This document shows positions 21,591 through 33,118 of a DNA stretch of 64,000 bases, one piece after another. A model generated the notes under the pieces. The model made no database searches. It was given only the letters and a program-made list of their open reading frames with translations, and had not been told where the DNA came from. The stretch comes from Benincasa hispida (Eukaryota; Streptophyta; Magnoliopsida; Cucurbitales; Cucurbitaceae), in NCBI RefSeq assembly GCF_009727055.1, contig NC_052359.1, positions 13,708,651-13,772,650 on the forward strand. Reading direction: 5' to 3'. Each line of letters starts with the position of its first letter. Position 1 is the first letter of the stretch. The position numbers were made by a program, and so were the translations under genes.

Positions 21591-24419
21591 AAAAAAAAAA
21601 GAAAGAAAGAAAGAAAAAGTTATTAGACCAGCTTTCTTATGAATTTACAGTAAAATAATTTCTTTTATTTCTTATGTATGCGTCAAAGAAATATGTAATT
21701 TTATATAAAAGGATAATGAATTTATTTTTGAAAGATTAAAAAAAAAAAAAAAAAAAAAACTTTGTGAGAATAATATTTATTTCAGCTAAGCTGGTCTACA
21801 ACAGATTTTTTTAAACTTTTCTTTCAGGAAAATGATTTAAACGCGAATTTGATAAATAAAGAAATATGGCGGTAGGTTTATGAAATTATATTATTTAAAA
21901 GAAATAATCATAAGTATTAAATAAAAAGAAAAAGAAAAAGAAAGCAGCCCAACTCAATGCCCACAAAAAGCAGCCAAACTCTTTTTCCTGTGGGCATTTT
22001 ATTTTTTATTTTAAAAATTTTTATAATAATGTCATCGGTATCTTATGAACTTCTTTCAATTGGTCAAAAGACGATGTTGTCATGTGTGAAAAACATTAAT
22101 GATGTTGAAAATCAATATGCAATATGCATTCTAGATTTCAATATACTCACATGTCAATTTCAAATGGATGGTGATATAAAATATATATATATATATATAT
22201 AGTCTTTGAGATTTGAATATTGTATGTTTGTAACTATTTTTTCTTAGATTTCAAAGAAAACATTTTGATCTCTAAGAGCCCCTTGGTTTAAGGTTTGATA
22301 AATGTCTAAGAATAAATGATGTCTGGAAGTAGGATATTGAAAAATCAAAAATTGTATTTGGTTATATGTATGAGAATGAGAATAAGATAATTGAGAATGT
22401 ATCATATTTTTTTTTTATACAATTATAAAGTATAAAATTAATCAAAATTAACTTCAATAATTAATTTTTGTTTGTTAATTTATTTTTATTATATTAAGTT
22501 ATTAAATCAATTATAAGTCATTAAAAATTAATTATATTTATCCATTCATCAATTAATTTTTTTATAATGCACATATATATCATCAATTTTTATTAAAAAA
22601 ATATTGGTAATTAATTTAAATATTTATTTTCTTTCTTTCTTTTTTTTTTTTTTAATAATTTTGTCAATTGAAGAGTTAATTTGTTAATTGTTTAATGTCA
22701 ATTATAAGTCTTATATATACCCAAAAGAAGTTGATATAAACTAATTGATTTTAAATCATCAAATAATATTTTTAATTTAAAAAAATAACTATAATTATAG
22801 ATTAAAAGTAGAATTACAAGTGTACAAGATTGTTTAATTGAAAAAACTTAACTTATTTTATTATTAGTTAATTAATTAATATTTTTTAAAGACTGGTTAA
22901 TGATTTTAATAAATAATTTATGATATTAATATATATTACCAATAAAAAGAGATTTAAGCAAATATAATTATGATTATTCATTTTTTTCTAAAAGATTATG
23001 CTTTTACATATTAATTCATAATAATAGAATAAATTATTATATTAGTAATATTATTAATAAAATTAATTATATATGTCAATTATAAATTTAGTTTAAACAT
23101 ATTTATGAAAATTAAATAAATTAACCAATAAATCTAAATGGTTCTTTTCATTTTTAGTTGACTAACGATAAAATGAAGTGTCATGTGAAAGGTAAAGTAA
23201 TTTGGCATATCTTAATAATTTAATGTTGAGAAGAATAATTTTTTGATCTTATCTTTTGAGTCTAGTTTCCCATTTGTGTCCCTATTCTTCAAAATATTAC
23301 TCTGAGTCTTTTAAGGACTCGTTTGGTAGAGAATTCAAATTCTTTTTTTATGTTTTTATATTCACAAAGTTCAGGAAATCTATGGTTGAAAGATAACTCA
23401 GGTTCTATTTCTAAAAACTATTTTTGATTTTATGATCCAAACAGTTCAAATTTTGAAAACAACATTTTTATGTTTTCAATGTATCCAGATTTTGAGTTTT
23501 AAATTTTAAAATGCAAAATTATATTAAATAAAGATAAAGACATTTATTGGCCCAATAAATATAATATGACATGTTATAAACTCAATTCATTTTTTTTAAA
23601 AAAATAGTATATGTATTATATAATATATTATGAATTATATAATATTTACAAAATAATAATTATATATATATAGTTTTAACATAAATCATATTCATAAATA
23701 ACAAAACAATAATTTATTGTCAACTACATATTATTAGGTAACTACAACTAGTTTTATGATTTATAAATATATAATATCAAACACAGTTTAAACAACTATT
23801 TAAATTAGAATTCAATTTCTAAATCTACTACCGAAATACATATATGATAATAATTTTGTTTATTGAATCTATTGTTGTCCCAAGTTTAAAAATGTTTCAG
23901 TTTTAAATATTTTGAATTTTGTTTCAATTTGGTCTATAGAAATTGAAGATTTACACTTTTACGCTTAATTTGTTTTTAATAAATACTTACTTCAGTCTTT
24001 GGTGTGAATGCCTATTAATTACTTAAAATAATTGTGGAATGAAGTTTTATAATTAATTTTAATAATCATGAAAAAAAATAGTGAAACTTAATTGATTATA
24101 ATTTTAAATTAATTAATAAATACCAAAACTTAAAATTAAAAGTGTTTAGTGAAAAACCGAGTTGAAAAGTGTAAATCTTGGAATGTAAGGTCCAATAAAA
24201 AAAAAAAAAAAAATCAAATCTCAAGGATAAATTTGTATATTTTGAAAACTAGGAACTAAATTCAAATCAAACTCAAAGCTTACACGCCGTTTGGATTGCA
24301 GATATTTTTTCATGGAATGATATTAAATATCGTGGATTTAAATGTATGAGTGATTAGACTAAAAGGGTGTCAAATCCTTTCGATCAAATCAATTAAAATT
24401 TTGTTCCTTCCTTAATTAT
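21591..24419. other. AT-rich intergenic DNA without genes
   Basis: Poly(A) and (GAAA)n tracts at 21586-21620 and 21738-21762, an (AT)n run at 22180-22201, and long stretches of over 75 percent A+T. Phrases such as 'ggactcgtttggtagagaa' (23321) and 'cacgccgtttggattgcag' (24284) look like TE ends but I found no matching partner. The short frame at 21957-22202 has no recognisable product. Confidence 0.4.
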
Positions 24420-25506
24420 GCAGTAGTGAAAGCATGGGTCGAATCTACAAGGAACTTTTTTGTTTCTCAATTAGAATGGCTATGATCCCAAGGTAACCAA
24501 GGGGGCTTTGTGAAGAAATTGAATTATTTGAAGAAGCGTGTGAATGTTGTGTCATTGACAGTCAATTTTGAAAACTCGAAAACATAGAGAACACATACAT
24601 AGAAATATACAGGATAAACATCTACAATTTAAATCATGCTTTTGGGAAGGAGAAATGGGGACGAAGACTTACCCTTGTAGTTCTTTTTCTTCATGTAATT
24701 CCTCTCCACAGATCATGAACAGTGGAACTTCTTTGCACAAACTTCTTCTTCTCACCCAATGAACAACAACAGAAACAGGACACAACTACTAGATTACCTT
24801 ACCATTCTCTAAAATAAGAACCAAAGAAGTGTGGTCTCCTTGATTTTGGAAGGGAAAAAGTATTTTGTGAGGGAGAGTTTCTTTTTAGAAAATTGTAGAG
24901 AGAATTCTAAAACTCAAACAACCCCTTGGTCTGTGAAATATTTTCTCTTGCCTATTCTTAATGAAAGGATGAGTGCGCCGGGAGGAGGGAGTTAACTCCC
25001 TCCACTACTACGCAAAGGAGTTATTTTGATTTTAATATTAATTTAAACTATATATTAATGTCAAATTAAGATATAATCAAACTAACAAAGTTAATTGATT
25101 GACAATTAAATATCACATATTTTATATCCTTTTAATCATATTTAAACATCATCTTCTCATATAACCTAATTTATAGTTTTAATATGAATCTCATACATAT
25201 TAATTTTAACCTAAAGTTTTACATGAATCTCATGCACATAATCTTAATCAAATATTTATCTCTCTCATATTCTAAAGTATACTTTTGATTCTTATTCAAA
25301 ATTAACTTTATATTATAATGTATCTATTATAAATTATATTAATTGTATCTTATACCATTAATTACTTTATTCAATCTGAACAATTCAAATTAATCAAAAA
25401 AACTAATTGATTCTTATTTTTATCTTTAGTGAGCTAGTAAGGGAACTTTATGGACCTACGGATTAGAAGCTCCAATGGTACGAGATTAATTAATTAAATT
25501 CTTTAA
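24420..25506 (-). repeat. LTR of the TGTTGGG family, copy T2, left part
   Basis: Minus-oriented. The box 'gaactttatggacctacgga' followed by 'ttagaagctccaatggtac' (25445-25482) matches the other minus copies (for example 55569-55600). The copy is cut at 25507 by insertion of a MULE-like element and resumes at 35533. The left edge is approximate. Confidence 0.6.
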
Positions 25507-25716
25507 TTAAGTTAAGAGCAAAATGCATTTTTGATCCTCGAAGTTTGAGTTTAACATATGTTTGGTCCCCGAAGTTTTAAAATGAAGACTTTAATCCTTG
25601 AGGTTTGGAAAATACTTCTAAATAGGGGAAAATTAAAAGGATATTGTCCTTTTAGAAACTATTTAGGAAAATATTATTGTTTTCAAACTATTTGTAAAAA
25701 TATTGTTTTTTTTTTG

Positions 25717-25900
25717 TTGAACCCTCGACCTTGTCACTCCCCTTTTTCAGAAAGGTGAAACATTATTATTTTGAGAGAGAGCGAGATTTTGAGAGATACC
25801 AAGGTAGGTCGAATTTTGAACCCTCGACCTTGCCCCTTCTCTTTTTTCAGAAAGGTGAAACACTATTATTTTGAGAGAGAGCAAGATTTTGAGAGAGAGT
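25717..25900. repeat. Tandem duplication at the left end of MULE-2
   Basis: The segment 'ttgaaccctcgacctt', then 'cagaaaggtgaaaca' and 'ttattattttgagagagagc' occurs at 25716-25787 and again at 25817-25889, a period of about 101 bp. The second copy is preceded by an imperfect palindrome, 'aggtcgaattttgaaccctc' (25806-25825) plus 'gacct'. Confidence 0.75.
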
Positions 25901-25947
25901 AAGATTTTGAGAGCAAGAGCGAGAGCGAGATAGCGAGATTTTGATAG

Positions 25948-26280
25948 AGAGCACTTCAATTTTTGGGTCATCCGTACAAATTTCCTTTTTTTTCTTTTTT
26001 AATTATTACACATTCCACCTTCTTCTTTCTTTCTTCCTTTCCATTTTTTTTTAAATTTTTCATTTTATAAAAACAATTTCTAAAAATATTTTAGAGCAAG
26101 ATTTTGAGCGAGAGCGAGAGTACACTACAATTTTTGGGTCATCCGTACAAAATCCCCCCCTTTTTTTTCTTTTTTAATTATTACAGATTCAACCTTCTTC
26201 TTTCTTTCTTCCTTTCTTTTTTCTTTTTTTTTTTTAATTTTCCATTTTATAAAAACAATTTCTAAACATATTTTATTATT
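25948..26280. repeat. Tandem duplication of about 180 bp period
   Basis: 'caatttttgggtcatccgta' occurs at about 25956 and 26128. Each is followed by pyrimidine-rich text, 'accttcttctttctttcttc' and 'cattttataaaaacaatttc'. It lies between the terminal repeat and the PMD gene of MULE-2; no coding content. Confidence 0.7.
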
Positions 26281-26384
26281 TTATTTAAACTCTAAAAAGA
26301 ATAAATTAAAAAAAAAATAATATCTCATAAAAATAAAAAAAATGTAAATTAAATATCTCATTTATATAAAAATAATTACAAAAA

Positions 26385-28413
26385 TCAATGTGTCCCACAA
26401 GGCGGACGTCGTCGATTTCGAGCTGGTTTTCGTCGTCGACTTTGAATTTGAGGTTGCTTGGGTTCTTCTTGATGTTGCTTTGGTACCTCTACAGGTGCTT
26501 CATAATATAAATATTCGTTATGCTCTCCACGACCCCGATCATGTCCATGCACGTATGAAGACGAATGACCAGCCTCTGAGTCATAATGTCCTGAACCAAA
26601 TGCTGCCATCATCATCATCGGACTAACATAATCAGTTTGACTTTGCGTCTGCATCATAGTGGGCAACTCTTCCACATTATGTGTAACCTCATCAAACTCA
26701 TCCTCTTCCCGAACAGGTCCTCTACGTCTAGGAGCTAATGGAGGAACAATAGGTATATCGTACATATAATGAATTTTCCCCATATAACTTTGGTTGTCAC
26801 TACATATAGCAAGAACCTGGTTCGGATCATTCGCAACCTTATGGAGTCTACTGTTGTTCAATCACTGTGAATTATAAAACAATTAGACAATATTTAAAAT
26901 AAATTTAAATTAAAAATAATTAAATAATATTCATTCATTTACCAGATGACCCACAGCTGCTATCGGACGAGTGACGTAGCGCCTTGTGATATTATTATAC
27001 CAATGAATATATTCTAGAATGACATCTGTGTCAAACTGTTCAAGAGAAACCCCCACTACAATAAATCTTGCACGATAGTGCCATCACACTACCAAATGTA
27101 CAACTTTTTCGGACTAATCTCCAGTCCCTTGGTCAATATCATGCAGTAGGGTTCAGTATTACAAGGCGATGGGACATCCTGCTGAAAACCGAATTGTCTC
27201 ATCACCCTGTCAGGAAGATGCCACTCACCAATGTGAAAACATATGAGAGGACTCATCGTCCACCATATGTTTTGACCATTTGTACAAAAATTTAGCAAAG
27301 TATTGCATAATAATTTTGTATGGTTCCCAAATAACCTAAAACACAAAATATTATATTAGAGAATGTTAAAGACAAATACAATAAAAACGTGTATAAAATA
27401 ATCAATTAGGTTCAGTGTAATGTACCTGTTCAGGTTGAAGCAGATCAAACATGTATCTATACTGGCTAATTACATGTGTGGTTATCCTAGTCACACAAAA
27501 TTTGTCTCTCCACCTAAATTTTTAAATTGATAATTTAGAATTTAAATTAACTAGATCAGTGATATAAAAATTAAATTGAATTAAAACAACATACTGAGAA
27601 CCGTAGGCTCGTCCAACTAATTGAGCGCCACTAACATGTTGTAGCTGTGGAGCCATTGTTGGAAATCGCTCCCAAGCCCATAGTTGTAAAAGTATGAGAG
27701 GCCCAGCTGTCTCTCGAACCTCAGGTCTTGTTGCTTTGCATAGTTGTCTATACAACCATGCCAAGCATGTTCCACCCCACGAATACCGCCCCGCATCATG
27801 GAGGTTAGCTAACAGTGGCAGGAACATCAACTGAACAAAATGACTTGATTTATCTGAAAAAGACTTCCACCCATCCTTTGTAATATATATGCTTGCGTAT
27901 ATCTTATGATGGTTTCCTCGTCTACATCATCTGTGAGCTCACGAAATTGTGTTCCTAACCATATTAAACTTAACCTCGATCCTTTAATCTTGTCAGGATG
28001 TGGGGTCGCACCGAGGTACAGTTGAAAAACTTCTAAGCAATCATCGTACATCACTCCGTTGACCGGCTCACCGTCAATAGATAACCCCAACAACACTTTT
28101 ATGTCTTGTACAGTGATAGTGCACTCTCTAGCAGACATATGAGATGTATGCATCTTGGGTCTCCATCTCTCGACCAAGGCTGTGATCAGATGCCAGTCCA
28201 ACTGAATAAATCATAATCTGGCAACCTCATAGAATCCAGATATGCGCAGTAGCGGTAGTATTCGAGGGTGGAGTGGAATAGTGCGCTACAGAATTGCCTC
28301 TCGGCGCCTGTAAGATATTTCTCCAGTAGTACGATCTCGCCATACACCAGATGATCGATGAATGACTGGTTGTACAAAACATTGAGATCAACAAGTCCTG
28401 GGTTTAAGGCCAT
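26385..28413 (-). pseudogene. Plant mobile domain (PMD) protein in MULE-2
   Basis: Start at ATG 28413 (MALNPGLVDLNVLYNQ). After a frame change near 28245 it reads 'LLRISGFYEVARL', a TGA, then 'FIQLDWHLITALVERWRP' and 'ECTITVQDIKVLLGLSIDG' (28190-28075). Next come GSRLSLIWLGTQF (about 27950), 'GRYSWGGTCLAWLYRQLCK' and LILLQLWAWERFP (27520-27800), 'NIWWTMSPLICFHIGEW' and HLPDRVMRQFGF (27089-27346), and a Pro/Arg/Gln-rich tail ending at the stop near 26385. The segments are separated by probable introns (around 27820, 27420, 26890). The order matches PMD (aminotransferase-like) proteins of the MAIN family. Apart from the frame change and TGA it is well preserved. Confidence 0.8.
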
Positions 28414-28535
28414 GATTTGAAAAAAAAATATTTATTTCTCAATTAAAAAAATATTTGTTTCTCAATTAAAAGATAATGTACAACTTAATTAAAAGAAATG
28501 TACAACTTTATAATTAAAAAAAAATTGAATATACA

Positions 28536-28700
28536 ATAAAAGATAAGTGGGTGAAGGAAATCTCGTTCATGAGCAGGATCTCGCTCATAATTGTCTTCAC
28601 TTTATTTACTTTCCATAGAAATATATATATATATATATATATACATGATTTTATTATATAGTCAACCTTGATTTTATTATCAAGTAAATTAAAAAAAGGC
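28536..28700. repeat. Inner inverted repeat of MULE-2, left arm
   Basis: Begins 'agataagtgggtgaagg' and includes 'gatctcgctcataattgtct', 'tcactttatttactttccat', an (AT)n run (28619-28645) and 'attttattatcaagtaaatt'. It is the reverse complement of 32555-32725, so the two arms bracket the MURA gene. Confidence 0.8.
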
Positions 28701-28892
28701 GAAATAAGTAAATAGAATAGTAGAGAAAAGTGAGGGTAAATTCACTTAGGATATGCAGTGTGAGGGTAAAGAATAATGTAAAACTTTATTGATTACAATA
28801 AAAAAAAATTGAATATACAATAAATTATAATAAAAAATTTGAATATACAATAAAATGAATATATAATAAAAAAATTATTTATTTTTTAATCC
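28701..28892. other. AT-rich spacer downstream of MURA in MULE-2
   Basis: Direct repeats of 'gaatatacaataaa' (28812-28860) and no open frame; presumably the 3' UTR side of the transposase. Confidence 0.4.
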
Positions 28893-31388
28893 CTAACTAT
28901 CTGGAGCCTGTCTTAGTAACGAAGGACACTTCCTTCGATTATGTCCTAACTGATTACAAAATCCACATCGTTGTTGAGTGGCTGGTTCTGTCAAATCCAT
29001 CTCATTGTGATAACGTGAACTTTTCAGTCTACCAGGTTTTCTCAACAACGATGGATCAGGATGTAAGACGGGCATATTAGAGTGCGTGATCCAGTAATTT
29101 TCATGCAGTACAGGTTGAAATTGAGGAGAGTAACATTCAGCATACGTTGACAATTTGTAGTAGTCCTCAATAAAATCTTCGTAGTTCATGTTAAAATGTG
29201 AGCAAACGGCCATAAAATGCAAGCATGGAATGCCAAATGCTTGCCACTTGTTACATGAATATACCGCTCAGACCTGTTTAGCCTCAATATTTGAACGTTT
29301 CCTCCTTTGGCATTGAGACTATGACGTCCGGTCTTCACATGAAACACACCTTCATATCGATCGTATGATTGTACTTCATGTTTACTAGATCGTGCAGCCC
29401 ATTTATTTATTTTCTCGTGTGCGTACCTAGATTTTTACTCCACTTAGTATTATAAAATATGTTTGAAATAAATTATTAATAAAATATATATAAAAAAATA
29501 ATATTACCAGGTGTATTTATCTTAACGCTCCAATGCATCCCTTCTTTCTTCTCTTATTTTATCGAAATAGTTCACGCATTTGAAGAATGTTATCTGAGTA
29601 AGAGCATTTATAGGCAACATTCGAGCTCATTTGAGGACTCCATTTATGCACTCTGATAGATTTGTCGTCATCCACCCATATCTGAATCCTCTATCATGTG
29701 CTTGAGTCAATTACTCTAAACTAATGTTGTAAAAAAAAACTTAGACAGCTCCGATTTATTCCTTTAATATCTTCAATTGCTTTGTTGAACTTTCGAATTT
29801 GAAACTGACACCCGACACGATAAACATAATTTTTCAATGAATTAAATTTATACTTTTTATTAAAGTTGCTAACGATATGTCGTAAGCAGAAACGATGGTG
29901 ACATTTTAGTCCCATCCAACCATTTGCTAGATTGTTCACTGTTGCAATTATACCAGCATGTCAATCTGAAATTAAACACACCTCTTCATGTGTTACAATT
30001 TCTCTCAGGTGTTTCAGGAACCATCCCCATGAGTCTGCGGACTCTTCATCAGCAACGGCAAACGCAAGTAGAAGAAGATGGCCGTTCGAGTCAACTAATA
30101 TAGCAATCAACAGTTTTCCTCTATATTTTCCATACAAGTGTGTACCATCTATCTGAATTATCGATTGACATTTATTAAAAGCTTCTATACAAGGACCAAA
30201 TGCCCAAAATACAGAAGTTAGGATAACATGGTCTTCAGTAAGCGTTTCTTTAACTCTCCACTCTACACGTGTTCCGGGATTGATCTGCTTAACCATATAT
30301 AACCACCTGGGCAACAATTTGTAAGACTCATCCCAATTACCGAACACTTTAGCCAACGCTTTTCTTTTTCCCTCCCATACCCTATGGTAAGGAACATGAT
30401 ATCCAAACTTTGATTTGATGTCAGACTGCAGTTGTGCCACACTAATAGATAGTTTTTCTTTTACGGGGTCACAAAACTCCAGTGCAATGATTGATGAATC
30501 CAATTGCACGTGACTTTGACTTACTTCTAAATAAAAACATGTATGCTGCTCATCATACTTAGTGATCTCGAACAAGTCATGCGATTTTTTCTTTATTGCA
30601 CGAAGTCTCCATTTGCAACCTTCCTCCCACTTCTTACACCGAATTGTCCAAATCGTTGGTGTAGATTCAACAACCTCATATGGTGCGTGACACTTTATTG
30701 CAAAACATTTTACCGCATATTGTAGCATTTCCTTGTCTTGACAAATCATCCCTTTATACAATTGAGTATTGTCAACGTCCACAGGAGCTACAATTGCGTC
30801 ATGTTCCCAAATGCTATCCAGTACATTCATATCCAAATCATTGAATGTATCTGAAAGCATCTCATGTTCACGACCATCGAAATCCAACTTTTCAAATTCG
30901 TCATCCATTTCTATTCTGAAGTCTCTGTACAGGTTATTAGCTGCCATATCTTCATTATCACATGGCGATGCAACTGACTCCGGATTAGGATCGATACATT
31001 GAGTTGAATCTTCAAACTGGTTAAATGATGTATTAGGATCCACCCCTATCCTATTTACATTTACATACAAATGCACTACATTTGACACTGGCATTGCTAT
31101 TGAGAACATCAAGTTCATAACTTGTGCATTCGAAATAGAGAATGACATAAACCTTATTGATCCTGACGGTTCTAGATTGGGATGTCTATATATTATTTCT
31201 ATCTGATTTGCTCCCATATCTACACCAAATAACACCCCAACCATTTCAATGAATTATTCAAATACAATTTCACTGTTCACATTTATGGTAAAACTCCCAC
31301 TTGGTGGTTGGTCATACTCAACCCCATCAATACCATCAATCATATTACCATTTGTAAACAACAAAAATTCCAAGCATTTACCCGCCAT
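28893..31388 (-). pseudogene. MURA-type MULE transposase, nearly full length with nonsense changes
   Basis: The frame can be read from ATG 31388 (MAGKCLEFLLFTNGN), with a TAA at 31254-31256 and then 427 open codons from 31244. N-terminal MuDR-type DNA-binding region: 'YAVKCFAIKCHAPYEVVEST' ... IRCKKWEEGCKWRLRA. Catalytic domain: IQIDGTHLYGKYRGKLLIAI (first Asp), CLISD then TGA (29961-29963) where DRH is expected (second Asp), HRFCLRHIVSNFNKKY, and 'TNLSECINGVLK' (third, Glu) near 29620. The SWIM finger at 29220-29262 has Tyr for its first Cys (then SCNKW...GIPCLHF), with an in-frame TGA just before. A CCHC knuckle (CGFCNQLGHNRRKC) lies near the C-terminus, which ends at 28893. Most stops look like CGA to TGA. 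Confidence 0.9.
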
Positions 31389-32349
31389 TTTCAAAAAAAA
31401 AAAAAAAAAAAAAAGACAAACATAAATTTTTTGTATTATACTTTTTATAAGAAGTATATTAAAAAATATTAAATTTTTTAGTTTATAAACATAAACTTTT
31501 TAAGTTTTATGAACATAAACTTTTTAAACATAACAATAAATTAAACTTTTTATAACTATTTTTAAACAACACAATAAATTAAATTTTTTATAACTATTTT
31601 TAAATAATGACAAATTTAAACTTTTCAAATTAAAATTAAACTATATTTTCAAAGTTAATACTAGAAAATATCAAATTATCACAATAAATATAAACAACAA
31701 TAATTTTCATGAATAAAATAAAATTTTCAAAACTATATTACATATTAAACTTTTGAAACTATACTAAACTTTGTTAACTATCACAATTTTGTATTAAACT
31801 ATAAATATCAACTTCTTAAACATCACAATAAACTAAACATTTTAACACTATAAACATCAAAGTTAATACTAAATAAATCAAATATCATAAGAATAAACTA
31901 AACTTTTCAAATATCATAAGTTCAACTCACAGATTCGACGGTAGTTCTCTTTTTTCCTTCAAAGTGACAACGTTCACTCTTTTTTCCTGTTATTTGTTAT
32001 CTGACAACAACTACAAAAAATAAAACAAATTAGAAACTATAAAAATCAATAATATAAGAACAAAAATAAAATTTATAATTAATCTTAAAAAATAAAAATT
32101 TAGTAGAGTAACGAAGCAATATAGTTGTGTGAGAATAATTTTTTATTAAATGAAATACAAGAAGAGAAATGGAAATGGGAGGAGAGGAAGATGATTTCGA
32201 AGACTTATTTTCAAAGGCAGTGAGGGGGCAGTGAGTTATGAAGGGGCAGTGAGCAAATCAAAGGGACAGGAGTGAAGAAAATCAAGGGCAATGAGCTATC
32301 GAGGGAGTAAGTGAGCAAAAATGAAGAGGATGAGGCTTAAAAGGATGTA
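31389..32349 (-). other. Leader of MULE-2 upstream of MURA
   Basis: A poly(A) run (31390-31412) and about 600 bp of very AT-rich sequence, then a G-rich plus-strand stretch with repeated 'gggcagtgag' (32215-32300). It probably contains the transposase promoter, but I see no clear TATA box. Confidence 0.35.
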
Positions 32350-32372
32350 GGTCGAGTGTTGAACACTCGACC
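32350..32372. promoter_or_regulatory. Perfect dyad in MULE-2 (right subterminal)
   Basis: A 23-bp palindrome with 11-base arms 'ggtcgagtgtt' and 'aacactcgacc' around a single central G. Related to the left-end motif at 25806-25830. Confidence 0.7.
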
Positions 32373-32554
32373 ACGGGTTTGGGGTGGTTGAAAAGGCATT
32401 AAGGCTATGGTTGAAGAGGCATTAAGGCTATGACAAAGGGGAATCGATCAGTGGCGGCAGAGGAGCATGCATACAGTCGGTCAATGCATGTAGGGAACCG
32501 CGTAGGGGAATCAGAGCAGGGGCAGCATGGTGATAGGACCTCACACCTTTTTTT

Positions 32555-32725
32555 AATTTACTTGATAATAAAATAAGTGAAGAAAATTTGGCCATGTATA
32601 AATAAATAAATAAATAAATATATATATATATATATTTCTATGGAAAATAAATAAAGTGAAGACAATTATGAGTGAGATCCTTCGCTCATAAGCGAGATCC
32701 TTCATGAGCCTTCACCCACTTTATA
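32555..32725. repeat. Inner inverted repeat of MULE-2, right arm
   Basis: Reverse complement of 28536-28700 with small indels. Includes 'aatttacttgataataaaat', an (aaat)n/(at)n run (32596-32634), 'ataaagtgaagacaattatg', 'aagcgagatcctt' and 'gccttcacccacttt'. Confidence 0.8.
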
Positions 32726-32732
32726 TTCCTTG

Positions 32733-32780
32733 TCGAGGGTTGAAGTTTCGATATATGTATGTCGAAACTTCAACCTTCGA
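32733..32780. promoter_or_regulatory. Long hairpin motif near the right end of MULE-2
   Basis: 'tcgagggttgaagtttcga' (32733-32751) faces 'tcgaaacttcaaccttcga' (32762-32780) across a 10-base spacer, one mismatch in 19. The right arm recurs at 32837-32855. More 'cctcgac/ttcgacc' words continue to 32955. Confidence 0.75.
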
Positions 32781-32904
32781 TAACCTATACCAAGATTTCC
32801 TCCTAGAGCAAAATCCTCATCACAAAATTATGTATGTCGAAACTTCAACCTTCGACAACCCTAATATACATATTGTTTCCAAGTTTTTCTTTATTTGTCG
32901 AGTT

Positions 32905-33053
32905 CTCAATGTTCGACCTCTACATTAATCGAATCCTCAACCCTCGACTTCTAGCCTCGAACTCCCAAAACAACAATATTTCTCTAATAAGTTTCAAAAT
33001 AACAATATTTCTCTAATAAGTTTTGAAAACAACAATATTAATATTAAAGGTCC
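32905..33053. repeat. MULE-2 right terminal inverted repeat
   Basis: Two direct copies of 'aacaatatttctctaataag' (32971-32990 and 33001-33020) followed by 'ttttgaaaacaacaatatta'. The reverse complement resembles 25626-25740. Ends at 33053 next to the target duplication. Confidence 0.65.
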
Positions 33054-33118
33054 TCTAAATAGCCACTTAGTTAATTTGACTGTTATTTGACTAACAAAAA
33101 ATGACGTGGCATGTTAAT

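Larger units (their letters stand above)
25617..33062 (-). mobile_element. MULE-2: Mutator-like element with PMD gene and nearly complete MURA
   Basis: Perfect 9-bp target duplication 'tctaaatag' at 25617-25625 and 33054-33062, so the element is 25626-33053, about 7.4 kb. The ends are inverted repeats of roughly 100-150 bp rich in 'aaatattgttgttttcaaa' text (left 25640-25740, right 32905-33050). Cargo on the minus strand: MURA transposase (31388-28893), then a PMD gene (28413-26385). Dyad motifs around 'gtcgagggttgaa' lie inside both ends. Several nonsense changes make it inactive. Confidence 0.85.

Noticed and set aside
26390..31002. Plus-strand frames opposite the PMD and MURA genes of MULE-2
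   Set aside because: All lie antisense to well-recognised domains and have no features of their own.
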